From an uncultured Eubacteriales bacterium (lineage in GTDB: Bacteria > Bacillota > Clostridia > Lachnospirales > Lachnospiraceae): 64,000 bases of DNA. Positions 18,200 through 27,908 of this stretch are shown piece after piece. The notes below the pieces were generated by a model that saw nothing but the letters and a program-made list of their open reading frames with translations, was not told the origin of the DNA and searched no databases. Location of the stretch: positions 26,877-90,876 of the forward strand of contig OMYS01000014.1 of the NCBI GenBank assembly GCA_900315305.1. Direction: 5' to 3'. A program made the position numbers and the translations under genes. Each line of letters opens with the position of its first letter. Position 1 is the stretch's first letter.

Positions 18200-19279
18200 A
18201 TGGCAACGGTTGTGGTTGGAATGTCAGGGGGCGTTGACAGCTCTGTCGCCGCGTACCTTCTGAAGCAGCAGGGGTATGACGTGATCGGAGTGACAATGCA
18301 GATCTGGCAGAATGAGGATGCCTGTTCTGTCGAGAAAAAGGGCGGATGCTGCGGCGTGTCCGCGGTTGAGGACGCCCGCCGCGTCGCGGATGTGATCGGA
18401 ATCCCCTATTACGTCATGAATTTCAAGAAAGAATTCCGCGAGAAGGTAATGGACTATTTTGTCGCGGAGTATCAGGCGGGGCGCACGCCGAACCCGTGCA
18501 TCGCGTGCAACCGCTATGTGAAGTGGGAGAGCCTGCTTCAGAAATCGCTCGCACTCGGCGCGGACTATATCGCAACAGGCCATTATGCGACGGTCGTCCG
18601 CCTTCCGAACGGACGCTTTACGCTCCACACGGCCGCGGGAGACGAGAAGACGTCAAAGGACCAGACCTATGCGCTCTACAACCTGACGCAGGACCAGCTC
18701 AGTCACACGATCATGCCGATCGGGGCTTACACCAAGGACAGGGTCCGCGCCATTGCGGAGGAGGCCGGTCTTCCCGTCGCGCATAAGCCGGACAGTGAGG
18801 AGATCTGCTTTATTCCGGATAATGATTACGCCTCGTTTATCGAGAAGGACACGGGAAAGAAGGCGGAGCCGGGCAATTTTGTCGATGAGGAGGGCCGCGT
18901 GCTCGGAAGGCACAGAGGCATTATTCGCTACACGATCGGTCAGAGAAAGCACCTCGGTATCGCGCTGGGACATCCCGTATTTGTCAAGGAGATTCGTCCG
19001 GACACGAATGAGGTCGTTCTCTCGGAAAATGCAGACCTCTTCAGCCGCACCGTGACGGTAAGAAACCTGAACTGGATGGCGGAGCCTGACCTGCCGGAAA
19101 ATAACAGGGTCATGGCGAAGATCCGATATAATCACCGCGCGGCTTCTGCTATAATAGAGAAAACAGACGCAGATACCGTGCTGTGTACATTTGACGAGCC
19201 GGCCAGGGCAGCGGCACCCGGTCAGGCCGCCGTCTTCTACCAGAACGGCTGTCTGCTCGGCGGAGGCACAATAGAATGA
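18200..19279 (+). CDS. mnmA: tRNA 2-thiouridylase MnmA
   Basis: Makes the 2-thio group of s2U34 in tRNA-Lys, -Glu and -Gln using sulfur relayed from the cysteine desulfurase. PP-loop GMSGGVDSS is at residues 7-15; the catalytic cysteines are Cys100 (NPCIACN) and Cys203 (SEEICFIPD). Length 359 is typical. It lies downstream of iscS, its sulfur donor, and overlaps the next gene by ATGA. Confidence 0.96.
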   Translation: MATVVVGMSGGVDSSVAAYLLKQQGYDVIGVTMQIWQNEDACSVEKKGGCCGVSAVEDARRVADVIGIPYYVMNFKKEFREKVMDYFVAEYQAGRTPNPCIACNRYVKWESLLQKSLALGADYIATGHYATVVRLPNGRFTLHTAAGDEKTSKDQTYALYNLTQDQLSHTIMPIGAYTKDRVRAIAEEAGLPVAHKPDSEEICFIPDNDYASFIEKDTGKKAEPGNFVDEEGRVLGRHRGIIRYTIGQRKHLGIALGHPVFVKEIRPDTNEVVLSENADLFSRTVTVRNLNWMAEPDLPENNRVMAKIRYNHRAASAIIEKTDADTVLCTFDEPARAAAPGQAAVFYQNGCLLGGGTIE

Positions 19280-20076
19280 TCGGAGATATCCATGTACACA
19301 GCAGCTTTTCGGCGGATTCCGACGAAGATATGGAGGAGAGCGTAAAGGCCGCGATCCGGGCGGGACTTCCGTGTCTGTGCTTTACAGACCATATCGACTG
19401 GGACTACCCGGAGAAGGAGCTGGTCTTTGACTTTGACCGGAAGAAATACTTTGAGCGGATCCGTGAGCTGCAGGAAAAATACGCGGGACAAATGAAAATC
19501 CTGGCGGGTGTGGAGCTTGGCATGCAGCCGCAGCTCGGCCCCCGCTACCAGAAGCTTCTGAAGGAGTGGCCGTTTGACTACTGCATCGGCTCCCAGCACC
19601 TTGTCGGCGGGAGAGACCCGTGGTACCCGGACGCATTCGGCGAAGAGAGCGACGCAGAGATTTTCCGAAAATACTTCGAGGAGACGCTGCAGAACGTGAA
19701 GCTTTTTCATGACTTTGATTCGATGGGGCATCTCGACTATATCGTCCGCTACGGCAGAAGGAAGGCACATGACTACAGCTACCGCGCGTATGCGGACATC
19801 ATTGACGAGATCCTGAAGCTTCTTGTGCGGTACAATATAGCGCTTGAGATCAACACGGCGGGACTCCGGAAGCAGCTCGGCTTCCCGAATCCGCACCCGG
19901 ATGTCCTGCGGAGATACCGCGAGCTCGGGGGCACGCTGGTCACGGCCGGATCAGACTCGCACAAGGCGTACAGCATCGGATATGCATTTGACACGGCAGG
20001 ACAGATCCTGAAGGAATGCGGGTTTACGCATTATGTCTATTTTGAAAAGCGCGAGCCGAGATTCGTGAAGCTCTGA
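19276..20076 (+). CDS. PHP-domain histidinol-phosphatase
   Basis: A 266-residue PHP metal-dependent phosphohydrolase: DIHVHSSFSADSDEDMEE at the N-terminus, FTDHIDWDYP, the Glu of GVELGMQ, CIGSQHL, and the C-terminal TAGSDSHKAYSIGY. This matches the HisJ/HisK class, which dephosphorylates histidinol phosphate in Firmicutes. hisH and hisF are present at 35-37 kb, consistent with a histidine pathway, but other PHP phosphoesterase roles are possible. Translationally coupled to mnmA. Confidence 0.82.
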   Translation: MIGDIHVHSSFSADSDEDMEESVKAAIRAGLPCLCFTDHIDWDYPEKELVFDFDRKKYFERIRELQEKYAGQMKILAGVELGMQPQLGPRYQKLLKEWPFDYCIGSQHLVGGRDPWYPDAFGEESDAEIFRKYFEETLQNVKLFHDFDSMGHLDYIVRYGRRKAHDYSYRAYADIIDEILKLLVRYNIALEINTAGLRKQLGFPNPHPDVLRRYRELGGTLVTAGSDSHKAYSIGYAFDTAGQILKECGFTHYVYFEKREPRFVKL

Positions 20077-20116
20077 AGAACCGTGCGGGATGGAGAACAA
20101 TGAAGAATTGTGACTA

Positions 20117-20267
20117 TTCAGCATCCCAGACTCGGAACGCTTTGCGTTCCTCGTTGTGGGCGGACAGAGCGGCTTCGCCGCTTATCCGCCCCTCGGAAAA
20201 ATGATGAAACCGTCTGGCGAGCAAGCTCTCCATCCGGATTTCATCGTTTTTCCGAGGGGGTGCTGAA
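20117..20267. repeat. Dispersed repeat C, copy 1 (full length)
   Basis: About 151 bp with terminal inverted repeats TTCAGCA and TGCTGAA. The left arm has nested hairpins (GGAACGC/GCGTTCC, GCGGCTTCGCCGC, GGGCGGA/TCCGCCC); the right arm is a long stem (CCTCGGAAAAA with TTTTTCCGAGG). It occupies the middle of the 330-bp gap between the PHP gene and gapA and could stop read-through between them. Confidence 0.8.
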
Positions 20268-20311
20268 TGAGTGCAAAAAATTTTGAAATTTTCAAAGCCG
20301 CTAAAAAAGAC

Positions 20312-20340
20312 TTGTATTTTTATGGATGGTTTTGTACAAT
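20312..20340 (+). promoter_or_regulatory. Promoter of gapA
   Basis: TTGTAT at 20312-20317 and TACAAT at 20335-20340 with a 17-bp spacer, preceded by an A/T-rich stretch. The leader is about 60 nt and ends in an AGGAGG ribosome site. Confidence 0.7.
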
Positions 20341-20406
20341 GTCAGTGGGTTATGATTTAACACTTATGTTAAAAATCAATAACAACAAACAGGAGGAAAC
20401 ACGATT

Positions 20407-21426
20407 ATGGCAGTAAGAGTTGCAATCAATGGTTTTGGTCGTATCGGTCGTCTGGCTTTCCGTCAGATGTTCCAGGCTGAGGGTTTTGAGATCGTCGCTA
20501 TCAACGATCTGACAAGCCCGGACATGCTTGCTTATCTTCTGAAGTATGATTCTTCTCAGGGCAGATATGCTAAGGCTGATACAGTTACGTCTGATGAGAA
20601 CTCTATCACAGTCGATGGCCAGAAGATTACAATTTACAAGGAAGCTGACGCTCACAACCTTCCGTGGAAGGATCTTGACATCGATGTTGTCCTTGAGTGC
20701 ACAGGCTTCTATACATCCAAGGCAAAGGCACAGGCTCATATCGATGCTGGTGCTAAGAAGGTCGTCATCTCCGCTCCGGCAGGCAATGACCTTCCGACAA
20801 TCGTTTACAACACAAACCATGAGACACTGACAGCTGATGACAACATCATCTCCGCTGCATCCTGCACAACAAACTGCCTCGCTCCGATGGCTAAGGCTCT
20901 TAACGACCTCGCTCCGATCCAGTCTGGTATCATGGTCACAATCCATGCTTACACAGGTGATCAGATGATCCTTGATGGCCCGCAGAGAAAGGGCAACAAG
21001 AGACGTTCTCGTGCAGGCGCTGAGAACATTGTCCCGAACACAACTGGCGCAGCTAAGGCTATCGGCCTTGTTGTTCCGGAACTGAACGGCAAGCTCATCG
21101 GTTCTGCTCAGCGTGTACCGGTTCCGACAGGCTCCACAACAATCCTTACAGCTGTTGTCAAGGGCAAGGTTACGGTTGATGAGATCAACGCTAAGATGAA
21201 GGCTTCCACAAACGAGTCCTTCGGCTACAACGAGGATCAGATCGTTTCCAAGGATATCGTCGGCATGACATATGGTTCTCTGTTCGATGCAACACAGACC
21301 ATGGTCCTTCCGGTCAACGATGATCTGACAGAGGTTCAGGTCGTTTCCTGGTACGACAATGAGAACTCCTTCACATCCAATATGTGCAGAACAATCAAGT
21401 ACTTCGCAAAGTTCCTTAACAAGTAA
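20407..21426 (+). CDS. gapA: Glyceraldehyde-3-phosphate dehydrogenase, type I
   Basis: Glycolytic NAD-dependent enzyme making 1,3-bisphosphoglycerate. NAD fold [15 protein letters not shown] at the N-terminus; catalytic Cys153 in SCTTNCLAP; the C-terminal [12 protein letters not shown] is conserved. Length 339 is typical. Codon use (GCT, ACA, CGT, few GCG or CGG) differs clearly from neighbouring genes and marks high expression. First gene of the glycolytic cluster, followed by a terminator. Confidence 0.98.
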   Translation: MAVRVAINGFGRIGRLAFRQMFQAEGFEIVAINDLTSPDMLAYLLKYDSSQGRYAKADTVTSDENSITVDGQKITIYKEADAHNLPWKDLDIDVVLECTGFYTSKAKAQAHIDAGAKKVVISAPAGNDLPTIVYNTNHETLTADDNIISAASCTTNCLAPMAKALNDLAPIQSGIMVTIHAYTGDQMILDGPQRKGNKRRSRAGAENIVPNTTGAAKAIGLVVPELNGKLIGSAQRVPVPTGSTTILTAVVKGKVTVDEINAKMKASTNESFGYNEDQIVSKDIVGMTYGSLFDATQTMVLPVNDDLTEVQVVSWYDNENSFTSNMCRTIKYFAKFLNK

Positions 21427-21468
21427 TCTTGCCTGTTAAGATCAGCGAATACTGAATCTCAAGACCTA

Positions 21469-21504
21469 AAAGGGTCCGGTCTCAAGGACCGGGCCCTTTT
21501 TTAA
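21469..21504 (+). terminator. Terminator after gapA
   Basis: AAGGGTCCGGTC and GGACCGGGCCCTT form a GC-rich stem with loop TCAA followed by a run of T. Suggests that gapA is often transcribed alone. Confidence 0.85.
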
Positions 21505-21561
21505 CAGCAGGACTGAAAACGAATTCAGCCTGCTATATGAAAGACAGGAGGATAAAGGATC

Positions 21562-22779
21562 ATGGGTTTAAACAAGAAATCTGTGGATGATATTGATGTA
21601 AAGGGCAAGAGAGTTCTTTGCAGATGCGACTTCAACGTTCCGCTGAAGAATGGTGAGATCACAGATGACAACCGTCTGGTTGCTGCACTTCCGACAATCA
21701 AGAAGCTGATTGCTGACGGCGGCAAGGTTATCCTCTGCTCCCATCTCGGCAAGATCAAGACAGACGCAGACAAGCCGTCCAAGACGCTTGCTCCGGTCGC
21801 TGCAGCGCTCACAAAGCTCCTCGGCCAGGAAGTCAAGTTCGTTCCGAGCCCGGTTGTCGTCGATGACAATGTCCGTGCAGTTGTCAATGAGATGAAGGAC
21901 GGCGACGTCATTCTTCTTGAGAACACACGTTACAGAGCAGAAGAGACGAAGAACATCGATTCGTTCTCCAAGGACCTTGCTTCCATCGCTGATGTATTCG
22001 TCAACGATGCATTCGGTACAGCTCACCGTGCTCACTGCTCCAACGTCGGTGTCACAAAGTTCGTCAAGGGCCCGCACGTTGTCGGCTATCTCATGCAGAA
22101 GGAGATCAACTTCCTCGGCAATGCAGTTGAGAACCCGGTTCGTCCGTTCGTTGCAATCCTCGGCGGCGCAAAGGTTGCTGACAAGCTGAACGTCATCAAC
22201 AACCTTCTTGAGAAGTGCGATACACTGATCATCGGCGGCGGCATGGCTTACACATTTGTGAAGGCTATGGGCCATGAGATCGGAAAGTCTCTCGTCGATG
22301 ACACAAAGGTCGAGTACTGCAAGGAAATGATCGAGAAGGCAAAGAGCCTCGGCAAGCAGCTTCTTCTTCCGGTCGATGCCGTTGTGACATCTGAGTTCCC
22401 GGATCCGATCGATGCTCCGATCGCTACAGAGGTTGTTGATATCGACAAGATCCCGGCTGACAAGATGGGTATGGATATCGGACCGAAGACAATCGCTCTG
22501 TACAGCGACGCTGTCAAGAACGCAAAGACGGTTGTCTGGAACGGACCGATGGGCGTCTTCGAGAACCCGACTCTTGCAACAGGTACAAAGTCTGTGGCAC
22601 AGGCACTTGCTGATACAGATGCGACAACGATCATCGGCGGCGGTGATTCCGCAGCGGCTGTCAACCAGATGGGCTTCCATGACAAGATGAGCCACATCTC
22701 CACAGGCGGCGGCGCAAGCCTTGAGTTCCTGGAAGGCAAAGAGCTTCCGGGCGTTGCTGCAGCAGACGACAAGGACTGA
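21562..22779 (+). CDS. pgk: Phosphoglycerate kinase
   Basis: Transfers phosphate from 1,3-bisphosphoglycerate to ADP. The N-terminal substrate site [14 protein letters not shown], the SHLGK stretch, [11 protein letters not shown] and the C-terminal nucleotide-site [13 protein letters not shown] and [14 protein letters not shown] are all present. Length 405 is normal. Highly-expressed codon pattern as in gapA. Ribosome site AGGAGGATAAAGG ahead of the ATG. Confidence 0.98.
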   Translation: MGLNKKSVDDIDVKGKRVLCRCDFNVPLKNGEITDDNRLVAALPTIKKLIADGGKVILCSHLGKIKTDADKPSKTLAPVAAALTKLLGQEVKFVPSPVVVDDNVRAVVNEMKDGDVILLENTRYRAEETKNIDSFSKDLASIADVFVNDAFGTAHRAHCSNVGVTKFVKGPHVVGYLMQKEINFLGNAVENPVRPFVAILGGAKVADKLNVINNLLEKCDTLIIGGGMAYTFVKAMGHEIGKSLVDDTKVEYCKEMIEKAKSLGKQLLLPVDAVVTSEFPDPIDAPIATEVVDIDKIPADKMGMDIGPKTIALYSDAVKNAKTVVWNGPMGVFENPTLATGTKSVAQALADTDATTIIGGGDSAAAVNQMGFHDKMSHISTGGGASLEFLEGKELPGVAAADDKD

Positions 22780-22901
22780 TAAGACAAAATAGCAGAGCCC
22801 CTGCGGTCCTGCTCATGAAAGGATGACCGCGGCGTGCCGTTTGCGCGCGGCCGCGGCCGTTTCATTTGTTCGCATTTTGCGATCAGGAGGGTATAAATTC
22901 C

Positions 22902-23654
22902 ATGGCAAGAAAAATTTTAGCGGCCGGCAACTGGAAAATGAATGAAACTCCGTCTGAGACAAAGGCTCTTATCGCGGAGATGGTCAAGACATGCGCAAGC
23001 GATACAGTAGATGTTCTTCTCTGCGTACCGGCGATTGATATCCCGGCTGCAGTTGAGGCAGCAAAGGGCTCCAACATCCAGATCGGAGCTGAGAACATGT
23101 ATTTCGAGGAGAGCGGTGCATTTACAGGCGAGATCTCCCCGGCTATGCTTGTGGACGCAGGCGTTAAGTACGTCATCATCGGCCATTCCGAGAGACGTCA
23201 GTACTTCGCAGAGACAGACCAGACGGTCAACAAGAAGGTCCTCAAGGCTCTTGAGCATGGTCTTGTTCCGGTTATGTGCTGCGGCGAGACGCTCGAGCAG
23301 AGAGAGCAGGGCGTCACAATGGACTGGATTCGTCAGCAGGTTAAGATCGGCCTGAACGGTGTGACACCGGAAGACGCAAAGAAGGTCATCATTGCGTATG
23401 AGCCGATCTGGGCTATCGGAACAGGCAAGACAGCAACCTCCGATCAGGCTGAGGAAGTCTGCAAGGGCATCCGTGATCTGCTTCGTGAGCTCTATGGCGA
23501 TGATGTCGCTGAGACGACACGTGTCCTTTACGGCGGATCCGTAAAGCCGGCCAATGCAGCAGAGCTGTTCGCAAAGGAAGACATCGACGGCGGTCTCGTC
23601 GGCGGCGCTTCCCTGAAGGCAAGCTTCGGCGATATTGTCAATTACGCGAAATAA
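22902..23654 (+). CDS. tpiA: Triosephosphate isomerase
   Basis: Interconverts dihydroxyacetone phosphate and glyceraldehyde 3-phosphate. Catalytic segments: [11 protein letters not shown] (Lys), [11 protein letters not shown] (His) and [14 protein letters not shown] (Glu with loop 6); phosphate-binding [10 protein letters not shown] and GGLVGGASL. The ATG at 22902 behind AGGAGG gives the usual 250 residues; an in-frame upstream ATG at 22866 is unlikely. GC-rich hairpins lie in both flanking gaps. Confidence 0.97.
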   Translation: MARKILAAGNWKMNETPSETKALIAEMVKTCASDTVDVLLCVPAIDIPAAVEAAKGSNIQIGAENMYFEESGAFTGEISPAMLVDAGVKYVIIGHSERRQYFAETDQTVNKKVLKALEHGLVPVMCCGETLEQREQGVTMDWIRQQVKIGLNGVTPEDAKKVIIAYEPIWAIGTGKTATSDQAEEVCKGIRDLLRELYGDDVAETTRVLYGGSVKPANAAELFAKEDIDGGLVGGASLKASFGDIVNYAK

Positions 23655-23672
23655 TTCCTGATGCGCATGAAA

Positions 23673-23749
23673 ACTGCCGGACTGCGGCCCCGCGGCCCGC
23701 ATGCTCATAGTGAGCGTGCGGGCGGGAGCTGCCGACGGCAGTATTTTTT
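23673..23749 (+). terminator. Terminator after tpiA
   Basis: An outer stem ACTGCCG (23673-23679) with CGGCAGT (23736-23742) encloses an inner GCCCGCATGCTCA/TGAGCGTGCGGGC hairpin; six T follow. Partial termination before gpmI is likely. Confidence 0.7.
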
Positions 23750-23818
23750 CCGCAGAAGGAGCATCCGCCGGGCCGGAGAAGACCGGCGGATCAGGCATCA
23801 AGAGGAGAAATCAGAATT

Positions 23819-25360
23819 ATGGGTAAGAAAACTACAGTCTTAATGATCCTTGACGGCGTAGGTCTCAATCCGCGCAAGGACCACAACGCATTTGCCATCG
23901 CTAACACACCCGTTCTTGATGGTCTTATGAGAGATTATCCGTTTGTTCCGGGCCAGGCATCCGGCCTTGCCGTCGGACTTCCGGACGGACAGATGGGCAA
24001 CTCTGAGGTCGGCCACACAAACATGGGCGCAGGCCGCGTTGTTTACCAGGATCTCACAAGAATCACCAAGGCAATCGAGGATGGCGACTTCTTTGAAAAT
24101 GAGGAGCTTCTCGCGGCTGTAAAGAACGCGAAGGAAAACGACTCCGCAATTCATTTTATGGGACTGCTCTCACCGGGCGGCGTCCACAGCCATCAGAACC
24201 ATCTCTTCGGCCTGCTGGAGCTCGCGAAGAGAAACGGCCTCAAGAAGGTATATGTCCACTGCTTCATGGACGGCCGTGATACTCCGCCGGATTCCGGTGT
24301 CGAGGACATCAAGGAGCTGCAGGCGAAGATGGACGAGCTCGGCGTCGGCGAGATCGCGACGATCTCCGGCCGCTACTATGCGATGGACCGCGACAACAAC
24401 TGGGACCGTGTCGTCAAGGCCTATGACGCAATCGCAAATGGCAAGGGCGTAGAGAAGGACAACGCAGTCAAGGCGATGACAGATTCCTATGCGGACGGCG
24501 TGACAGATGAGTTCGTCATTCCGGTTGTCATCACGAAGGACGGCAAGCCGGTCGCGACCGTCAAGGACGGCGATTCCTGCGTCTTCTTCAACTTCCGTCC
24601 GGACCGCGCGCGTGAGCTGACACACTGCTTCTGCGACGATGACTTCGACAAGTTCGACCGCGGCGCAAGAAAGAAGACAACATTTGTCGTCTTCACAGAT
24701 TATGACGCGACAATCGGCAACAAGCTCGTTGCGTTCAAGAAGCAGGAGCTTCACAATGTCATGGGCGAGTGGCTCGCAAAGCACGGCAAGACACAGCTCC
24801 GCACAGCCGAGACAGAGAAGTACGCGCATGTCACGTTCTTCTTCAACGGCGGTGTAGAGAAGCCGTTCGAGGGCGAGGACAGAATCCTTGTTCCGTCACC
24901 GAAGGTAGCGACCTACGATCTTCAGCCGGAAATGAGTGCCCCGAAGGTCTGCGACGGTCTCTGCGACGCGATCAGAAGCGGCAAGTATGATGTCATCATC
25001 ATCAACTTCGCAAACGGCGATATGGTCGGCCACACGGGTGTCGAGGAGGCTGCTGTCAAGGCAGTTGAGACTGTCGATGCCTGCGTAGGACGCGCAGTCG
25101 AGGCTCTGAAGGAGAACGGCGGCGTGATGTTCCTGTGCGCTGACCACGGAAACTGCGAGCAGATGGTCGACTATGAGACTGGCGAGCCGTGGACGGCACA
25201 TACGACCAACCCGGTTCCGTTCATCCTGATCAACGCGGACCCGAAGTATGGTCTCCGCGAGGGCGGACGTCTCTGCGATATCTGCCCGACACTGCTTGAC
25301 CTGATGGGCATGGAGAAGCCGGCCGAGATGACGGGCGAATCCCTCCTGATCGAGCGATAA
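23819..25360 (+). CDS. gpmI: 2,3-bisphosphoglycerate-independent phosphoglycerate mutase
   Basis: Converts 3- to 2-phosphoglycerate by way of a phosphoserine. Alkaline-phosphatase-like metal site MILDGVGLNPRKDHNAF; nucleophile Ser62 in GQMGNSEVGHTNMGAG; further metal ligands in FLCADHGNCEQM and PWTAHTTNPVPF. Length 513 is typical. The enolase gene that often follows is not in the window. High-expression codon use. Confidence 0.97.
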   Translation: MGKKTTVLMILDGVGLNPRKDHNAFAIANTPVLDGLMRDYPFVPGQASGLAVGLPDGQMGNSEVGHTNMGAGRVVYQDLTRITKAIEDGDFFENEELLAAVKNAKENDSAIHFMGLLSPGGVHSHQNHLFGLLELAKRNGLKKVYVHCFMDGRDTPPDSGVEDIKELQAKMDELGVGEIATISGRYYAMDRDNNWDRVVKAYDAIANGKGVEKDNAVKAMTDSYADGVTDEFVIPVVITKDGKPVATVKDGDSCVFFNFRPDRARELTHCFCDDDFDKFDRGARKKTTFVVFTDYDATIGNKLVAFKKQELHNVMGEWLAKHGKTQLRTAETEKYAHVTFFFNGGVEKPFEGEDRILVPSPKVATYDLQPEMSAPKVCDGLCDAIRSGKYDVIIINFANGDMVGHTGVEEAAVKAVETVDACVGRAVEALKENGGVMFLCADHGNCEQMVDYETGEPWTAHTTNPVPFILINADPKYGLREGGRLCDICPTLLDLMGMEKPAEMTGESLLIER

Positions 25361-25394
25361 ATGCTATAGAGAAACACAGCGTCGCTGACGCTGA

Positions 25395-25430
25395 AAGAGG
25401 CCCGGCTGCGCACGCAGCCGGGCCTCTTCA
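25395..25430 (+). terminator. Terminator after gpmI
   Basis: AAGAGGCCCGGCTGCG with CGCAGCCGGGCCTCTT, a perfect 16-bp stem with a two-base loop (CA). Ends the glycolytic cluster. Confidence 0.88.
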
Positions 25431-25481
25431 TCACGTTAGTACTTCCGAGGTGCGTATGGTGCCCCATTTGGGATTTGCAGG

Positions 25482-25510
25482 TTGTAATTTGCGGCCAGCT
25501 GTGATATGAT
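25482..25510 (+). promoter_or_regulatory. Promoter of secG (extended -10)
   Basis: TTGTAA at 25482-25487, 17-bp spacer, TATGAT at 25505-25510 preceded by TGA (25502-25504), giving an extended -10 element. Confidence 0.7.
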
Positions 25511-25544
25511 ACACACCGGTATTTACTTCGGAGGTATAGTATCA

Positions 25545-25787
25545 ATGGATATTCTCAAGATTGTGCTTACAATCGTCTATGTCATTGACTGCATCGCACT
25601 GTCAGTTGTCATTCTGATGCAGGAAGGCAAGTCAGCAGGACTCGGCGCCATTGCCGGAGCTGCAGATACCTACTGGGGACAGAACAAAGGCAGATCAATG
25701 GAAGGCGGACTGGTCAAGGCGACAAGAATTATGTCTGTGATCTTCTTTGCACTTTCAATTGTACTGTCAATGAATTTTCTTGCCTGA
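25545..25787 (+). CDS. secG: Preprotein translocase subunit SecG
   Basis: An 80-residue membrane protein with two hydrophobic segments (about residues 5-25 and 59-78) and the Gly-rich loop GAIAGAADTYWGQNKGRSMEGGL, the SecG pattern. It assists SecYEG translocation. The ATG at 25545 follows GGAGGTATAG. The secG-rnr-smpB-ssrA order is conserved in Firmicutes. Confidence 0.94.
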   Translation: MDILKIVLTIVYVIDCIALSVVILMQEGKSAGLGAIAGAADTYWGQNKGRSMEGGLVKATRIMSVIFFALSIVLSMNFLA

Positions 25788-25800
25788 TCTCAGGAAGGCC

Positions 25801-25888
25801 AGAGGCTGTTACATCAGAAATTCTCCGGAGAATGACGGAAATGCCTGCATTTCCGTTGAGGATAACTGATGTGACGGCCTCTTTCTTT
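25801..25888 (+). terminator. Branched terminator after secG
   Basis: An outer stem (AGAGGCTGTTACATCAG, 25801-25817, with CTGATGTGACGGCCTCT) encloses two inner hairpins, ATTCTCCGGAGAAT and ACGGAAATGCCTGCATTTCCGT, then TTCTTTAT. This makes a three-way junction rather than a simple hairpin. Confidence 0.75.
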
Positions 25889-25919
25889 ATGCCGGAACCG
25901 GCGGAAACAGGGTGTATAT

Positions 25920-27899
25920 ATGGGAAAGAAATACAAAATTAAGGGAGCCCGCCCCTCCGAAAGAGGAAAGCGCTCCGCATCAAAATCGAAAATGAAGACC
26001 GTGACGGGAATCTTTCAGTCCACATCCAGGGGCTTCGGCTTTGTGACGCCGGACGGCGACGAGGATGCGGAGGACATTTTCATCCCGAAGGAATACACAA
26101 ATAACGCCTGGAACAGAGACCGCGTGGAGGTCAAGGTCCTGCCGGCAAAGGGAAAGCACAGGTGTGAGGGAATTATAAAGACCATTATGGTCCGCGGCAC
26201 GACGCGTGTCGTGGGGACCTTTGAGCAGAACAAGAACTTCGGCTTTGTCGTCCCGGACGACCTGAAGCTTCACAGGGACATCTTCATACCGAAGGACCTC
26301 CGGCTTGACGCAAAGGACGGAGACAAGGTTGTCTGTGAGATCACGGACTATCAGGGTGCGGGCGGAAAGATCACTGAGGTGCTCGGCGCGGGCTCTGATC
26401 CGGGAATCGACATCTTCTCCATTGCGTACAGCATGGACATTCCGATGGAATTTCCGCCGAAGGCGATGACGCAGGCGGAGCGGTGTCAGACGCACGTCAT
26501 CGAGGGCGATTTCAGCGGGCGCGAGGACCTGAGAAGCTGGCAGCTTGTGACGATTGACGGACCGGACGCGAAGGATCTCGACGATGCGGTCTCGCTGACA
26601 GAGACCGAAAATGGCTATGAGCTCGGCGTGCACATCGCCGATGTGTCAAACTATGTGCAGGAGGGGTCCGCACTGGACCGCGAGGCTTTGAAGCGGGGGA
26701 CCTCTGTCTACCTCGCGGACCGCGTCATCCCGATGCTTCCGTTCCAGCTCTCGAACGGCATCTGCTCTCTGAATGCCGGCGTGGACAGACTGGCCCTCTC
26801 TGTCATCATGGAAATGAACAGAAACGGCGAGGTGGTCTCGCACCGCATCGTGGAGTCAGTCATCAGAGTCGGAGAGCGCATGAGCTACCCGGACGTCCGC
26901 GCTATTCTGGAGGACCACGACGAGGCGCTGACGGAGCGGTACCGCGATTACGTCCCGATGTTTGAGCGCATGTATGAGCTCTCACAGAAGATCCGCACGC
27001 GGCGCAAAGAGAGAGGCTCGATCGACTTTGATTTTCCGGAGGCAAAGGTCGTGCTCGACGAGAACGGCATTCCGGTCGATATTGTTGCGGAAGAGGCAAA
27101 TATTGCGACAAAGCTGATCGAGGATTTCATGCTGACGGCCAATGAGACGGTCGCGCAGGAGTTCTGCGAGAGGAAAATCCCGTTCCTCTACCGGATCCAT
27201 GAGGATCCGGACCCCGACAAAATTGAGAATTTGATTGCATTTGTCAGGAAGAACGGGGTGAAGATTGAGAAGAACAGACAGAAAATTACGCCGAAGGAGA
27301 TCCAGCAGGCGCTCGAGCGGATCAAGGGCGAGCCAAATGAGGCGCTCATCAGCCGCGTGATCCTCCGGTCGATGCAGCAGGCGCGGTACGACACGGAGTG
27401 CAGCGGCCATTTCGGTCTCGCCGCGAAGTATTACTGCCACTTTACGTCGCCGATCCGCCGGTACCCGGACCTGCAGATCCACCGGATTATCCACGATGTG
27501 ATCCGCGGCCGGATGACAGAGGAGAGAAAGCAGCACTACCGGGACCTGCTCGGCGATGTTGCGGTCCGCACGTCGCAGACGGAGCGGCGCGCCGACGAGT
27601 GCGAGCGGGAGACGGAGAAGCTGAAGAAGGCCCAGTACATGAGCTCACACATCGGAGAGGAATTTGATGGCGTGATCTCCGGCGTGACCGGGTGGGGGCT
27701 CTATGTCGAGCTGCCGAATACCGTCGAGGGGCTTGTTCCCGCGTCGGAAATGAAGGACGATTATTACATTTTCAGCGAGGAGGACCACTCGATGACGGGA
27801 CGCCTCAGCGGGAGGACGTTTGTCATGGGCGATCCGGTGCGCGTGCGGGTCAAGGCGACAGACCTGCGGGCGAGGACGATCGATTTCGTGCTCGCATAA
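25920..27899 (+). CDS. rnr: Ribonuclease R
   Basis: 3'-5' exoribonuclease able to degrade structured RNA and trans-translation substrates. Order of domains: basic N-terminus, cold-shock-like OB folds (GIFQSTSRGFGFVTPD, GTFEQNKNFGFVVPDD), RNB catalytic domain (IDGPDAKDLDDAVSL with the acidic metal site; HFTSPIRRYPDLQIHR) and a C-terminal S1 domain (EFDGVISGVTGWGLYVEL). Length 659 is slightly short for the family but complete. smpB starts 9 bp after the stop. Confidence 0.96.
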   Translation: MGKKYKIKGARPSERGKRSASKSKMKTVTGIFQSTSRGFGFVTPDGDEDAEDIFIPKEYTNNAWNRDRVEVKVLPAKGKHRCEGIIKTIMVRGTTRVVGTFEQNKNFGFVVPDDLKLHRDIFIPKDLRLDAKDGDKVVCEITDYQGAGGKITEVLGAGSDPGIDIFSIAYSMDIPMEFPPKAMTQAERCQTHVIEGDFSGREDLRSWQLVTIDGPDAKDLDDAVSLTETENGYELGVHIADVSNYVQEGSALDREALKRGTSVYLADRVIPMLPFQLSNGICSLNAGVDRLALSVIMEMNRNGEVVSHRIVESVIRVGERMSYPDVRAILEDHDEALTERYRDYVPMFERMYELSQKIRTRRKERGSIDFDFPEAKVVLDENGIPVDIVAEEANIATKLIEDFMLTANETVAQEFCERKIPFLYRIHEDPDPDKIENLIAFVRKNGVKIEKNRQKITPKEIQQALERIKGEPNEALISRVILRSMQQARYDTECSGHFGLAAKYYCHFTSPIRRYPDLQIHRIIHDVIRGRMTEERKQHYRDLLGDVAVRTSQTERRADECERETEKLKKAQYMSSHIGEEFDGVISGVTGWGLYVELPNTVEGLVPASEMKDDYYIFSEEDHSMTGRLSGRTFVMGDPVRVRVKATDLRARTIDFVLA

Positions 27900-27908
27900 G
27901 GAGACATC

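Noticed and set aside
21568..22695. 375-codon minus-strand frame under pgk
   Set aside because: Shadow frame caused by biased codon use in pgk; Cys- and Leu-rich translation with no family resemblance.
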